From contig CAYLPJ010000025.1 in the NCBI GenBank assembly GCA_964385465.1, positions 1 through 64,000 of the forward strand: 64,000 nt of DNA. The letters are read 5' to 3'. How positions within the stretch are numbered: the first letter of the stretch is position 1; each line of letters opens with the position of its first letter. Made by a program: the position numbers and the translations under genes. Under the pieces are notes generated by a model. It was not told the DNA's origin, did not search any database, and saw only the letters and a program-made list of their open reading frames with translations. Of the stretch, positions 42,888 through 52,415 are shown one piece after another. This DNA comes from CAYLPJ01 sp964385465. Its GTDB lineage: Bacteria; Planctomycetota; Phycisphaerae; SM23-33.

Positions 42888-43289
42888 CTACAGAGCTCGG
42901 CCCAACACGATGAAGACCCCGCCCCCCGGCCGCAGGACACGGCATCCTTCGCGGAGGATTGAAGCCGGTTCGGTCATTTCATGCATCGCCCACATGCTGA
43001 CCACCGCATCCGCCGATTGGTCCTTTGCGAAGCTCAGGTCTTGGGCGTCCCGCTTCAGACAATGGAAACGGCTGCCGTCGGCCGTGCGCCGACGCGACGG
43101 GATGCCAGCAGCCAAGGCATCCACACCGGTGACCTCCTGTCGGTAGGACTCGACGAGGTGCCGCACGAGGTCACACGAGCCGCAGCCCAGGTCGACGACC
43201 CGACGTGCCAGACGCACCTGCCTGTCGATCCCCCGGTGCAGGCAGGGTTTGATTTGCTCAAAGAAGCTTCCCGTGGTGCTCAAGGTCAT
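42888..43289 (-). CDS. class I SAM-dependent methyltransferase
   Basis: A 133-residue protein that is short for the family. VVDLGCGSCDLVRHLVE near residues 31-47 is motif I, VTGVDALAAGI the motif II region, and ADAVVSMWAMHEM near 93-105 the motif IV region. REGCRVLRPGGGVFIVL closes the core. The substrate-binding C-terminal part is minimal. It is read first in a two-gene unit with the radical SAM gene. Confidence 0.8.
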   Translation of the reverse strand: MTLSTTGSFFEQIKPCLHRGIDRQVRLARRVVDLGCGSCDLVRHLVESYRQEVTGVDALAAGIPSRRRTADGSRFHCLKRDAQDLSFAKDQSADAVVSMWAMHEMTEPASILREGCRVLRPGGGVFIVLGRAL

Positions 43290-43875
43290 CTCATGGAAGT
43301 GGTCAACCCGTCCTTGCGAGTGACGTATCGCAATGTCTGTCTGGAGAAACGCAGTTCAACTCCCGTGCCAATGCTGGCCTGATGCCGTATCTGCTGCCGT
43401 TTCAAGGGATATGAGCGTGAGTCTTCCCGCACGCCGTTCACCAAGTGCTCAAAGTGACCGATTAGGGCCAAGGTAGGGTGCCAAAGTGCACGACTGTTTC
43501 CCCGCCGGTGGACGTTCGCGTGAGATTCGAAGGGCTAGCCGGCCTCTCAGGGGGCCTTGCTTGAGGCAGTGAGTCAACCACACAACTAGATCCGCAGGCC
43601 TCCCACTCCGAGATACAGACATCGGCGTCGGCGCGAGTTACAGCAACATGCGTGCGCCCGGCATCGTCAGACCCAGCCCGGACGGCCCGGCATGGGGCGC
43701 CAATCGCCCATTCCGCGCGGTTGAATTGAAGACTCACGCGGGCTGCGGCGGGCAATCCAGTCTATGGTTGCAGTAAGCTTTTGCCCAGAATGCACTTGGC
43801 CCGCATTTCGAGTTGTTTACGGTTGCCATGGCACAGACTTTGCAAGTCCAAGGGCATGGAAGGCGGTGCTATCTG
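43290..43875. other. 586-bp gap with no gene recognised
   Basis: It separates the methyltransferase (minus) from the flavoprotein (plus) and so must contain divergent promoters, though none stands out. Short minus-strand frames at 43462-43755 and 43286-43471 lack a family match, a ribosome site and normal codon use for this genome. Confidence 0.45.
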
Positions 43876-44499
43876 ATGAGCGTTCGTGTTATCGGAATCT
43901 GTTGTAGTCCACGCCAGGGACAGGCGACGTTCAAGGCCATGAGTGCTTGCCTGGATGCTGCCGAGGAGGCGGATCAGCAGGTCGACGTCGAGCTGATCGA
44001 ACTGGCGGGCAGGAAGATCGGTCCCTGCACGGCATGCGGCGTCTGCAAGGAGGGGCTGGTTTGTGGCTGGGACGATGGCTTCGCAGAACTCATCCCGATC
44101 CTGTCCGACCCGCAGGTCGCTGGCATTGTCATTGGTACGCCCGTCTACTTCGGAGGCATGACCGCCCAATGCAAGGCCTTGCTGGACCGTTGTGTTGTCT
44201 TCCGTCGCAACGGCTGGCTCCTTCGGGACAAGGTCGGCGGCGTCCTCGCCGTGGGTGGGGTGCGGAATGGCGGTCAGGAGTTGACGCTTCAGTCTGTTCG
44301 CGCGGCGATGCTATGCCACGATATGATCTGCGTCAGCGACGGCAGAGACACGGCGCACTTCGGAGCCGCGCTCTTCAGCGGCGGTCCGGACGGCGTTACG
44401 TCGGACGAAGACGGGCTCAAGACGGCCCGCAATCTGGGTCGTCGCATGGCTGAGCTGACGTTGCGACTCCATGGCCCGGCGCAGCCAGGACCGACATGA
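43876..44499 (+). CDS. flavodoxin-fold reductase with iron-sulfur flavoprotein cysteine motif
   Basis: A 207-residue FMN protein of the NADPH-dependent FMN reductase/iron-sulfur flavoprotein group. VRVIGICCSPRQGQATFKAM is the flavin-phosphate loop. Cys51, Cys54, Cys57 and Cys63 (CTACGVCKEGLVC) match the compact CX2CX2CX5C motif of iron-sulfur flavoproteins. GTPVYFGGMTAQCKALLDR near residues 95-113 is another family segment. It likely carries electrons or reduces oxygen or quinones. An in-frame ATG at 43813 is rejected because the fold starts at 43876. It converges on the next gene. Confidence 0.82.
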   Translation: MSVRVIGICCSPRQGQATFKAMSACLDAAEEADQQVDVELIELAGRKIGPCTACGVCKEGLVCGWDDGFAELIPILSDPQVAGIVIGTPVYFGGMTAQCKALLDRCVVFRRNGWLLRDKVGGVLAVGGVRNGGQELTLQSVRAAMLCHDMICVSDGRDTAHFGAALFSGGPDGVTSDEDGLKTARNLGRRMAELTLRLHGPAQPGPT

Positions 44500-44643
44500 C
44501 GGCGCTGAGCAGACCGTTGAGGACCGAATTGGGGATTCGCAGAGTGCCTGCGCAGGTCTGGAAACAGCGAAGACCCTCCGTGCCGAGAGGTCCCAGCTTT
44601 CCCGTCGCCTCGAGGGCCTCGGTCAGCCGGGGGCAGGGGGCGG

Positions 44644-45819
44644 TCAGACCTGATCGGGCAGGCGGAACTTGTCGACGGCCCCTTCGTCCAGTTCTACACC
44701 GAGGCCCGGGCCGTCCGGCACCGGCAAGCAGCCGTCGTCGAGGGGAAGTGCCAGGCGGTCGCCCCAGGGCGATTGCAGCAGGTTCCCGTGGAGGCCCAAC
44801 TCGGTGAACTCCACGGCGTCGGTGACGATCTGCGTGGCCGCGTACAGGTGTGCCTTGGCGGCCATTTCCACCCCGAGCCCCCACGAGGTGCCGAACACGC
44901 ACCCAAGTCCGGCAGCCTCGGCCAGGGCGGCGATCTTCCGCCCCGCCAGCAGTCCTCCCGCCTTGCCAAGCTTGACGTTGAGCACGTCGGCGGCCTCGTG
45001 TCGGATGAGCTGCATGGCGTCGTGAATGGAGAAGCAACTCTCGTCGGCCTCGATGGGCGTGTCCACGGCGCGTCGCACGGTGGCCATACCGTGCAGGTCC
45101 CACGCCGCAACCGGCTGCTCGAGCAGTTCCAGTCCGACGTCGTGCTTCTCAGCCAACCGGCAGAGGCGTATGGCCTCCTTCACGTTGTAGCCCTGGTTGG
45201 CGTCTGCACGGAGGGAGACGTCCGGGCCGACCGCCTGCCGCATGACGCGGAGCCGCTCGGCATCGTCAGCGACCACGCCGCCGATCTTCGCCTTGAACGC
45301 CCGCACGCCCTGGGCCATGAAGTCCCGGCACGCATGGGCCATGTCGTCCGCGGGGCCGCCGGCAATCTCGATCGCCACCGGGACCCGTGACCGCGGCCGC
45401 CCGCCCAAAAGGACGCTGACCGGCAATCCGGCCGCCTTGCCGAGGATGTCGTGCAGCGCCACGTCGATGCCCGCCTTGGCGACCGTGTTTCCGCGGAAGT
45501 CGATCAGCCACATCAGGTGCTCTCGATCGAGCGGGTCGGCGCCGATGAGTTGGGGGCCGAGGTAGTCCTCGATGGCCGCCCGGACCTCCTCGAGGGTCTG
45601 CCCGAAGAACCCGATGTCCACCGTCGATTCGCCAATGCCGACGAGCCCCTTGTCGGTCTCGATGCGGACCAGCAGGTACTCCAGCGCCGGGGTCGGACGT
45701 TTGGGGGACAATCGGCTGCGCCGCCCCCAGCCGATCTTCGTCCCGGCGCCTTCGGTGGGGTAGAGCGTCCGGGTGATGGGGATTCGCACGGCCGAGGTCG
45801 AGATGCCGGTGATCTTCAT
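44644..45819 (-). CDS. enolase-superfamily enzyme, muconate-lactonizing subgroup (possible epimerase)
   Basis: A 391-residue (beta/alpha)7beta enzyme that abstracts a proton alpha to a carboxylate. Catalytic KAK at 176-178, metal ligands Asp206 (RADANQG), Glu234 (LLEQP) and Asp259 (EADES), and lysines in VKLGKAGG at 282-289 are all present. This lysine pattern is that of the MLE subgroup, which includes dipeptide epimerases, succinylbenzoate synthase and cycloisomerases. Co-transcription with two aminopeptidases (4-bp ATGA overlap with M42 at 45816-45819) favours a dipeptide epimerase, but this is inferred. Confidence 0.85.
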   Translation of the reverse strand: MKITGISTSAVRIPITRTLYPTEGAGTKIGWGRRSRLSPKRPTPALEYLLVRIETDKGLVGIGESTVDIGFFGQTLEEVRAAIEDYLGPQLIGADPLDREHLMWLIDFRGNTVAKAGIDVALHDILGKAAGLPVSVLLGGRPRSRVPVAIEIAGGPADDMAHACRDFMAQGVRAFKAKIGGVVADDAERLRVMRQAVGPDVSLRADANQGYNVKEAIRLCRLAEKHDVGLELLEQPVAAWDLHGMATVRRAVDTPIEADESCFSIHDAMQLIRHEAADVLNVKLGKAGGLLAGRKIAALAEAAGLGCVFGTSWGLGVEMAAKAHLYAATQIVTDAVEFTELGLHGNLLQSPWGDRLALPLDDGCLPVPDGPGLGVELDEGAVDKFRLPDQV

Positions 45820-46856
45820 TGCGGGACCGGCTCCAGTTCGTGTGCATGCTCCAGGAAGGCCACGAGAAGGTCCGCCGTCGCATCGATGTCGTCGGCGTGG
45901 GCGAGCTGAACCGTGGAGTGCATGTACCGCGTGGGGGCGCCCACGGTCGTCGCCAACGCCCCCCGCCCGGTTCGCTGGATGGCCTTGGCATCCGTCCCGC
46001 CGCCGATGTTCCGCTGGCAGCGGATGCCGCGACGCTCCGCCAGCTCAAACAGGAACCGCACCAGCCGGGGCTGGCCGACGGTCAACCGGTCCATCAGGTA
46101 GACGCCCGCGCCGCCGCCGAGAGCGCAGATCCATTCGTGCTTCTTGATGTGCGGGCCCCAGGTCACGCTGCCGTCGATGGCGAGCCCGATGTCCGGCTCG
46201 ATGGCGAAGGTTGCCACCGGCGCGCCGCGGACGCCGTTCTCCTCCTGCACGGTGCTGACGGCGTATGCGTCCACGGCCGTTTCGCCGACACGGTTCATCG
46301 CCTCCAGCAGGCAGTACGTGCCCAGGCGGTCGTCGAAGTTCCGTCCCGACCAGACTCTCTCGTTGAGCTTCACCAGTTCCTGGGCGAAGGTGACGATGTC
46401 GCCGACCTGCACGCGCCGTCGGACCTCGTCAGCGGGCAGCCCGACGTCGATCAGCAGGTCCTTGACCTCGGGCGGTTCGTCCTTCTTCTTCGATGGCGTA
46501 TTCGTCGGGGCGATCACTCCGCGAAGCGGCTCACGGCCGTGGATGATCACGTGCTGCGAGATGATCGCCATGACTTGCAGTCCGCCCATTGGCTCGAAAC
46601 GGATGAAGCCGTCGTCGTCGATGTGGCGGACCATCATGCCGACCTCGTCGGCGTGGGCGGCCAGCATGACCCGCAGCGGACGCCCGTCGGCCGGCGGACC
46701 GGTCGCCTTGCGCAAGCCGATCACGTTGCCCATGCGGTCCCTTCGGACCTCGTCGCAACGCGGCGCGAGCGTCTCGGCGACCACATCCTGGATCGGATCC
46801 TCGAAGCCGGGAATCCCCGGCGTGTTGCAGACCCGGCGCAGCAGTTGCTCGTTCAT
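45816..46856 (-). CDS. M42 family metallopeptidase (glutamyl aminopeptidase/tetrahedral aminopeptidase type)
   Basis: A 346-residue cytoplasmic peptidase that removes N-terminal residues from peptides as a large oligomer. The two-metal centre is complete: His68 (AAHADEVG), Asp175 (RNFDDRLG), Glu205/Glu206 (VQEENGVRGA), Asp228 (AIDGSV) and His313 (RYMHST). It overlaps the enolase-family gene by 4 bp and starts 35 bp after the M24 gene stop. The operon therefore pairs two exopeptidases with a likely peptide-modifying enzyme. Confidence 0.9.
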   Translation of the reverse strand: MNEQLLRRVCNTPGIPGFEDPIQDVVAETLAPRCDEVRRDRMGNVIGLRKATGPPADGRPLRVMLAAHADEVGMMVRHIDDDGFIRFEPMGGLQVMAIISQHVIIHGREPLRGVIAPTNTPSKKKDEPPEVKDLLIDVGLPADEVRRRVQVGDIVTFAQELVKLNERVWSGRNFDDRLGTYCLLEAMNRVGETAVDAYAVSTVQEENGVRGAPVATFAIEPDIGLAIDGSVTWGPHIKKHEWICALGGGAGVYLMDRLTVGQPRLVRFLFELAERRGIRCQRNIGGGTDAKAIQRTGRGALATTVGAPTRYMHSTVQLAHADDIDATADLLVAFLEHAHELEPVPQ

Positions 46857-46891
46857 GCTGGCTCCTTGCGTGTGTTACGGCCAACGTGGGA

Positions 46892-48223
46892 TCACCGGGC
46901 GGGGAACGCTTCCAGCAGGCCCCGCTCCGTCATGAGGGCCTCCACGTCGTCCAACTCCAGCGGCGCTTCGGCCGTGAGGTTCTCCAAGCCGTCCTCGGTG
47001 ATGACGATCGTGTCCTCGGCGCGGTAGTAGAGCTTCTCGTCCCGCAGGCGGAACTGGGGGTCAACAGTGAAGACCATGCCTGGCTCCAGCGGTCGGCGGT
47101 AGTGCAGGCCGCCGTCATGGACCGTCAGCCCGACACAATGCGAGATGTGTCCGAAGTCGAACATCTCGGCGGCGGCCTGGCGATGGCTCTCGGTGGCGAA
47201 CTCCCAGCGTTCGAGCACGACCTTCATCCTCTCGGCCGCCTCAGCGTGGATGTCCGCGACGAGCTTGCCCGGGCGGATAAGGTCCAGCAGCGTCTTGTGA
47301 TACTCGACGACGAAGCCGTAGATCGCCCGCTGCTCGGAACTGTAAGTGCCGTTGACCGGCCACATGCGGCCAATGTCGCTGACGTAGTGCCCGCAATCGG
47401 GAGCACAGTCGCCGAGAACGATATCGCCGTCGGCCAGCGGGCAGTTGTTCTGGAAATAGTGCGGGTAGAAGACGTTGGCCCCCCCGGCGACAATGGCGTT
47501 GTATGCCCGGTCGGCCGCCCCGCCGGCGAGGTAGTGGTACCGTATGGCCGCGTCGAGCTGGTACTCCATCACGCCGGGGCTTGTCGAGCGGATCGCCTCG
47601 ATGAGCCCCACGGCCGTGAGGTGTCCGGCCCGGCGGAGCAGGGCAGTTTCCTCCGGCGACTTGATCAGCCGCAGTTCGTCCATGAGGGGGGACAGGTTGC
47701 GGATTTCCACGTGAGGGAACTGCCGTCGGATCGTCTCCAGGAACTGCCCCGCCCGTGTCAGCCGCGTATCCCAGGGGTCTGCGGCCTGCTTCACGGCCCA
47801 CGCCTTGGCGTGGTGGCGGTTCACGTAGCGGACCTCGCCGTCCTCGAAGGGCAAGTAGAGGACCGACGCGCGGTGGAGGTGTCTGGCGAGGTCCTCCCAG
47901 CCGGCAACAGCGTCGACGCCGGTGCGTTCCAGCACGATATCCGCGCTCTCAACACATGCGGGCGGCCGGGTTGACTGGACGTCGAGCTGCGAGGCCCGCG
48001 GCAGGAAAGCGGTCGTCCGGGCATCCTTGCCGTCGATGAGCAGATACGCCCTCGGCGTCTCGATGCCGCAGAGGTAGTAGAAGTCGGCCGCCTGACTGAA
48101 GGGCTCATCGCCGACGGGGCCTTCGGCCCCCTGAAGCAATGCCATCGCATCCTTTCCCATCGCTCGGCAGAGCGAGGCGCGGCGCGTGCGGAACTCCTCG
48201 ACGGAGAAGTCGGTCTGGTACAT
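46892..48223 (-). CDS. M24 family metallopeptidase (Xaa-Pro peptidase-like)
   Basis: A 443-residue pita-bread peptidase with an N-terminal creatinase-like domain (1-175) and a catalytic domain. Metal ligands read Asp272, Asp283, His362, Asp388 and Glu403. The fourth ligand, usually Glu in the PGMVFTxEP motif, is Asp here (PGMVFTVDP). The rest of the site, including GHISHCVGL and VHD, is normal. The ATG at 48223 follows AGGAGA. It starts the three-gene peptidase operon and lies divergent from the PDZ/DUF6288 gene. Confidence 0.88.
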   Translation of the reverse strand: MYQTDFSVEEFRTRRASLCRAMGKDAMALLQGAEGPVGDEPFSQAADFYYLCGIETPRAYLLIDGKDARTTAFLPRASQLDVQSTRPPACVESADIVLERTGVDAVAGWEDLARHLHRASVLYLPFEDGEVRYVNRHHAKAWAVKQAADPWDTRLTRAGQFLETIRRQFPHVEIRNLSPLMDELRLIKSPEETALLRRAGHLTAVGLIEAIRSTSPGVMEYQLDAAIRYHYLAGGAADRAYNAIVAGGANVFYPHYFQNNCPLADGDIVLGDCAPDCGHYVSDIGRMWPVNGTYSSEQRAIYGFVVEYHKTLLDLIRPGKLVADIHAEAAERMKVVLERWEFATESHRQAAAEMFDFGHISHCVGLTVHDGGLHYRRPLEPGMVFTVDPQFRLRDEKLYYRAEDTIVITEDGLENLTAEAPLELDDVEALMTERGLLEAFPAR

Positions 48224-48427
48224 GAGGGCATCTCCTGTCCGGTTAACGCCGGCGGCGGACCCCGACGAAGACGAGGCCGGATGCTGGCAAGACGGCACGG
48301 CACTGCTGACGGTACCGGCGGTTCAACAATAAGGCAATACCGTACCAGCTACGTTGTGCCCTGTCCCGTCCGCCGCAGTCCTCTATCGCAGTCAATCCGG
48401 CAACCGTCGCCGGGGAAGGACCTCATC

Positions 48428-50848
48428 ATGAGAACCCGCACCCATTGCCCCGGGCGAATCGTCGTTCTGCTGCTCTTCGGACTCGTCGGCGTGCCTTGCC
48501 CGTTATCCGGTGCGCCCAAGAAGATGACGATGCCCGACTTCACCAAGGGCGAGCCGATTCCCGAGGGCGCGGATCACGACTGGACGCTCGGGGCGACCGG
48601 AGCACGCGGGTGGATGTACAGCAACAGGATGGTCACTGCCGACGCGCGGCAGATCTACATCACGAAGGTGCACAAGGAATCCCCGGCCGACGGGGTCCTC
48701 GCGGTTGGCGACGTGATCCTCGGCGTCGGCGGCAGGCGGTTCGACTACGATCCCCGCACCGAGATGGGCAAAGCGCTCAGCGAGGCAGAGAAAGAGAGCG
48801 GCGGCGCGCTGTCGCTGATCCGCTGGCGGGCCGGCGAGACGAAGACGGTGGTCGTGAAGCTGCCTGTCCTGGGCACGTACAGTTCGACCGCCCCGTACGA
48901 CTGCCCCAAGTCCAGGCGCATTCTCAAGCGGGGATGCGAGGCCCTGGCCAGAAGGATCAGGGACACGTCGTATCGTCCGAACCCGATCCCGCGCTGCCTG
49001 AATGCCCTCGCCTTGCTGGCCGGCGGCGATCCCGGGCACCTGCCGCTGGTGAAGAAGGAGGCCGAATGGGCGGCCGCGTACTCAGCCGACAGCTTCCAGA
49101 CGTGGTACTACGGCTATGTGATCATGCTGCTGTCGGAGTACGCGATGGCGACGGGCGATGAGTCGGTCCTGCCGGGCCTGCGGCGACTGGCGTTGGAGGC
49201 AGCGACCGGGCAGAGCGTGGTCGGGTCGTGGGGACACCGGTTTGCGAACCCCGACGGGCGGCTTGGCGGATACGGGATGATGAACGCCCCGGGCCTGCCG
49301 TTGACCACCTCGCTCATCCTGGCCCGTAAAGCGGGAGTGGCGGATCCCCGGCTGGACCGGGCCATTGAGAAGAGCGTGCAACTCATACGCTTCTACATCG
49401 GCAAGGGGAGCGTCCCGTACGGCGATCATCGGCCATGGATTCAGACGCACGAGGACAACGGGAAGAACGGGATCGCCTCGGTGATGTTCGATCTGCTCGG
49501 GGAAACCGAAGGAGCGGAGTTCTTCTCACGGATGAGCGTCGCCTCCCACGGTTCCGAGCGCGATACCGGTCACACCGGCAACTTCTTCAACATGCTGTGG
49601 GCGCTGCCCGGGGTGGCGCAGTCGGGCCCGCAGGCCACGGGCGCCTGGATGCAGGAATTCGGCGCCTGGTACTTCGACCTCGCACGCCGCTGGGACGGGA
49701 CCTTCCGGCACCAGGGCCCGCCGCAGCAGAGGAATGACAAGTACGGCGACTGGGACTGCACGGGGGCCTATCTGCTTTCGTACGCCCTACCGCTCAAGAA
49801 GCTCTACATGACGGGCAAGGGAAAGAGCTTCGCGCCGCAAGTCAACAGGGCCGCCGCGCGAGACCTCATCGAGGACGGCCGAGGATGGAGCAACAAGGAC
49901 CGCACCAGCTTCTACGACAGCTTGAGCACCGGAGAGCTTCTCGGCCGCCTGGGCAGTTGGTCGCCGGTGGTGCGGGAACGGGCGGCGATGGCGCTGGGGC
50001 GCCGAAAGGCCGACGTCATCGACCGGCTGATCCGCCTGCTGGGTTCCCGGGATCTCCATACCCGATACGGGGCATGCCAGGCGCTCAAGATGCAGCGAGG
50101 CAGCGCCGCCGAAGCCGTGCCCGCCCTGCGCAAGACGTTCCGCTGCGACGACCTCTGGCTGCGAATCCTGACGGGGGAGGCCCTGGCGAGCATCGGGGCC
50201 CCGGCCAAGGCCGCCGTCCCCGAGATGCTCGAACGACTCGCGCGAGGCGGTTCCGAAAACGACCCCCGCAGGATGGAGCAGCGGTACCTCTGCTTCGCCC
50301 TGTTCGACCGGCGGCGCGGACTGATTGGCAAGTCCCTGGAGGGTGTCGACCGCAAGCGGCTGACAACGGCCGTTCGCGCCGGGCTCCGAAACGAAGACGG
50401 GCGGGCGAGAGGGACCCTCGGGACCGTCTACGCCAACCTCACCTTCGAGGAAGTCCGTCCCTTGCTGCCGGCCGTCATGCGGGCGATCCGTGAGCCGGCC
50501 CCCAGCGGCGTCATGTTCGCCAGCGGCATCCGCATGGCAGGGCTGGAGCTTCTGGCCCGGCATCGGGTGAAGGAAGGCATGGGCGCGTGCCTGGCCGTCG
50601 CCCGCAGTCAGAACCCCTGGGCCAGCGAGCGGCGCACGCCCGAGATCATGGCTATCCTGAAAAGCTACGGCGCCCACGCCAAGGCCGTGATTCCCCAACT
50701 CCGGGAACTCAAGGCGATCTTCGCCGAGGTCAAGTCGTTCCCCGCCAAGCTGACCAAACAGAAGATCGAATGCGTGGACGAGACCATCCGGGCCATCGAG
50801 CAGTCCACCGATCGCCCGGAATTGCGGAGCCTGGAGACCGCCCGGTAA
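48428..50848 (+). CDS. exported PDZ / DUF6288 protein with HEAT-like repeats (copy 1)
   Basis: An 806-residue protein with a signal peptide (residues 1-28). A PDZ domain is seen near 72-125 (IYITKVHKESPADGVLAVGDVILGVGG in part). A DUF6288-like helical (alpha/alpha) toroid spans about 150-470, with GHRFANPDGRLGGYGMMN and YGDHRPW. HEAT-like helices follow from 500 (LGSWSPVVRERAAMALGRRK; YGACQALKMQRG). It resembles copy 2 at 58.3 kb in architecture. No catalytic motif is recognised. DUF6288 proteins are common in planctomycetes, with function unknown. AAGGA precedes the ATG. Confidence 0.8.
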   Translation: MRTRTHCPGRIVVLLLFGLVGVPCPLSGAPKKMTMPDFTKGEPIPEGADHDWTLGATGARGWMYSNRMVTADARQIYITKVHKESPADGVLAVGDVILGVGGRRFDYDPRTEMGKALSEAEKESGGALSLIRWRAGETKTVVVKLPVLGTYSSTAPYDCPKSRRILKRGCEALARRIRDTSYRPNPIPRCLNALALLAGGDPGHLPLVKKEAEWAAAYSADSFQTWYYGYVIMLLSEYAMATGDESVLPGLRRLALEAATGQSVVGSWGHRFANPDGRLGGYGMMNAPGLPLTTSLILARKAGVADPRLDRAIEKSVQLIRFYIGKGSVPYGDHRPWIQTHEDNGKNGIASVMFDLLGETEGAEFFSRMSVASHGSERDTGHTGNFFNMLWALPGVAQSGPQATGAWMQEFGAWYFDLARRWDGTFRHQGPPQQRNDKYGDWDCTGAYLLSYALPLKKLYMTGKGKSFAPQVNRAAARDLIEDGRGWSNKDRTSFYDSLSTGELLGRLGSWSPVVRERAAMALGRRKADVIDRLIRLLGSRDLHTRYGACQALKMQRGSAAEAVPALRKTFRCDDLWLRILTGEALASIGAPAKAAVPEMLERLARGGSENDPRRMEQRYLCFALFDRRRGLIGKSLEGVDRKRLTTAVRAGLRNEDGRARGTLGTVYANLTFEEVRPLLPAVMRAIREPAPSGVMFASGIRMAGLELLARHRVKEGMGACLAVARSQNPWASERRTPEIMAILKSYGAHAKAVIPQLRELKAIFAEVKSFPAKLTKQKIECVDETIRAIEQSTDRPELRSLETAR

Positions 50849-51014
50849 GGACGATGCGGGCGCGGCTCGGCAAGAGAGGGCCCGTGCCCGCCCGGATGGG
50901 TTCTCGCCAGGAAGCCGGACCCCAGTCTGCATACACCGCCTTCATCGCCGGGCGAGTGGCGCCCAATGGGTCCGGGGCGCGCGAACCGGGCGCCCGGGAG
51001 GTCGCGGACAGCCT

Positions 51015-52412
51015 CTACGCACGGCCGTATCCCCTGGCGTAATCCGCCCGGCAGCGTGCCTCCGTGCTGTCGGGGTCCTCGCCGAGCTCTTCGATCAGGG
51101 CCCGGTGCATCGTGCGGAGGCGCGTCCGGTGCTCGGGCAGGGCGGCGAGGTTCGTGAACTCGCCGGGATCATCCTCCATGTCGTACAGTTCGCGTTCGGC
51201 GGGGTGGGTCTCGTCGGCCGGCGTGTGGTAGACGTACTTGTACCGTCCGGCGCGGAGCATGGCGAAGCCGGAGGAGATGTTGTGGGCGTAGTATTCACTC
51301 ACGGCCAGGTCGCGCCAGGGGGCGTCGGGGTCGTCCAGCCAGTCAAGCATGCTTTCGCCATCCCAGTCTTCGGGAGTCTCGGTCCCGGCGATGGCGGCGA
51401 TGGTCTGCACCAGGTCGACGAACGAGCACGCCTGCGCCCGCCGCTGCCCTCCCGCCCACCGTTGAGGCCACCGCACGATCAGCGGCACGCCGGCCGAGTG
51501 CTCGTACATGGTGTTCTTCCACCACAGTCCGTGGTCGCCCTTGTTCTCGCCGTGGTCGCTGGTGTAGATGACGACGGTGTTGTCAGCGACCTCGGACTCG
51601 TTGAGGCTGTCCATGAGCATGCCGACCTGATCGTCCAGCCAGTCCGTCAGGCCCCAGTAGAGTTCCCGGCCCCGTCTGACCACCGCATCCTCGGTCTCGG
51701 TGAGTCCGAAGCCGTAACGCAGGTGCTGGTAGTTCCGGGGCAGGCCGTTGAGGAAGCCCTCGGGGACCGCCGGCATGGGGACGCGATCCCGGTATCGCTG
51801 ATAGTACGCGTCGGGGACGATCAGTGGGAAGTGCGGGGCGAGGTAACCGGCGAAGAGGAAGAACGGCTCTTCGCGGCGGCGGGTCCTGAGGAACTCCCCG
51901 CAGCGGCGCGTGACTTCGCGGTCGTTTGCCAAGATGAAAGAGTCGTCGCCCACCCGGAACTGCGACGACCGCCACTGCCAGGAGTCGAACCTTGCCCGAG
52001 TGTCGTCGGCCTCGCGGCGCTCGCCGCGGCCGGTCTTGTGGCACATGTTCCGCTTGCTCGGGTACAAGTCCGCGAACCCGTACCGCCGCGTGGCGTCGTA
52101 ATGCTGCTTGCCGCCCAGCAGGCTTTCGTAGCCGGCCGCATTGAGGATGCGCGGCAGCGAGGGGTAGTCATCCGACGGGAGCCAGCAGTCGTTGCTCCAG
52201 GCACCGCAGCGGCTGATGTATTTCCCGGCGGTGAAACTGAGGCGTGCGGGCACGCACAGGGGGGAGGTGGTGTACGCCGTATCGAACGTCACGCCCTCTG
52301 TGGCGAGACGGTCCAAGTTGGGCGTCCGGACGACCGGGTCGCCATAGCATCCCAGTACCCCCTTGTCGTGCTCATCGGACATGATGACCAGGATGTTGGG
52401 GCGATCAGGCAT
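51015..52412 (-). CDS. sulfatase (formylglycine-dependent), copy 2
   Basis: A 465-residue type I sulfatase. NILVIMSDEHDKGVLG holds the metal-binding aspartate; LCVPARLS at 52-59 has Cys53, which becomes formylglycine. LLGGKQHYD and YTSDHGENKG are later active-site stretches. Like copy 1 it lacks a signal peptide and puts the key Cys at the same residue, yet it is a different subfamily. It starts 3 bp after the DUF4838 copy 2 stop and is last in the GH172-DUF4838-sulfatase operon. The likely substrate is a sulfated glycan. Confidence 0.92.
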   Translation of the reverse strand: MPDRPNILVIMSDEHDKGVLGCYGDPVVRTPNLDRLATEGVTFDTAYTTSPLCVPARLSFTAGKYISRCGAWSNDCWLPSDDYPSLPRILNAAGYESLLGGKQHYDATRRYGFADLYPSKRNMCHKTGRGERREADDTRARFDSWQWRSSQFRVGDDSFILANDREVTRRCGEFLRTRRREEPFFLFAGYLAPHFPLIVPDAYYQRYRDRVPMPAVPEGFLNGLPRNYQHLRYGFGLTETEDAVVRRGRELYWGLTDWLDDQVGMLMDSLNESEVADNTVVIYTSDHGENKGDHGLWWKNTMYEHSAGVPLIVRWPQRWAGGQRRAQACSFVDLVQTIAAIAGTETPEDWDGESMLDWLDDPDAPWRDLAVSEYYAHNISSGFAMLRAGRYKYVYHTPADETHPAERELYDMEDDPGEFTNLAALPEHRTRLRTMHRALIEELGEDPDSTEARCRADYARGYGRA

Positions 52413-52415
52413 CGC

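Noticed and set aside
43462..43755. A 97-codon minus-strand frame in the 586-bp gap
   Set aside because: No ribosome site, no family resemblance, and codon use unlike the neighbours.
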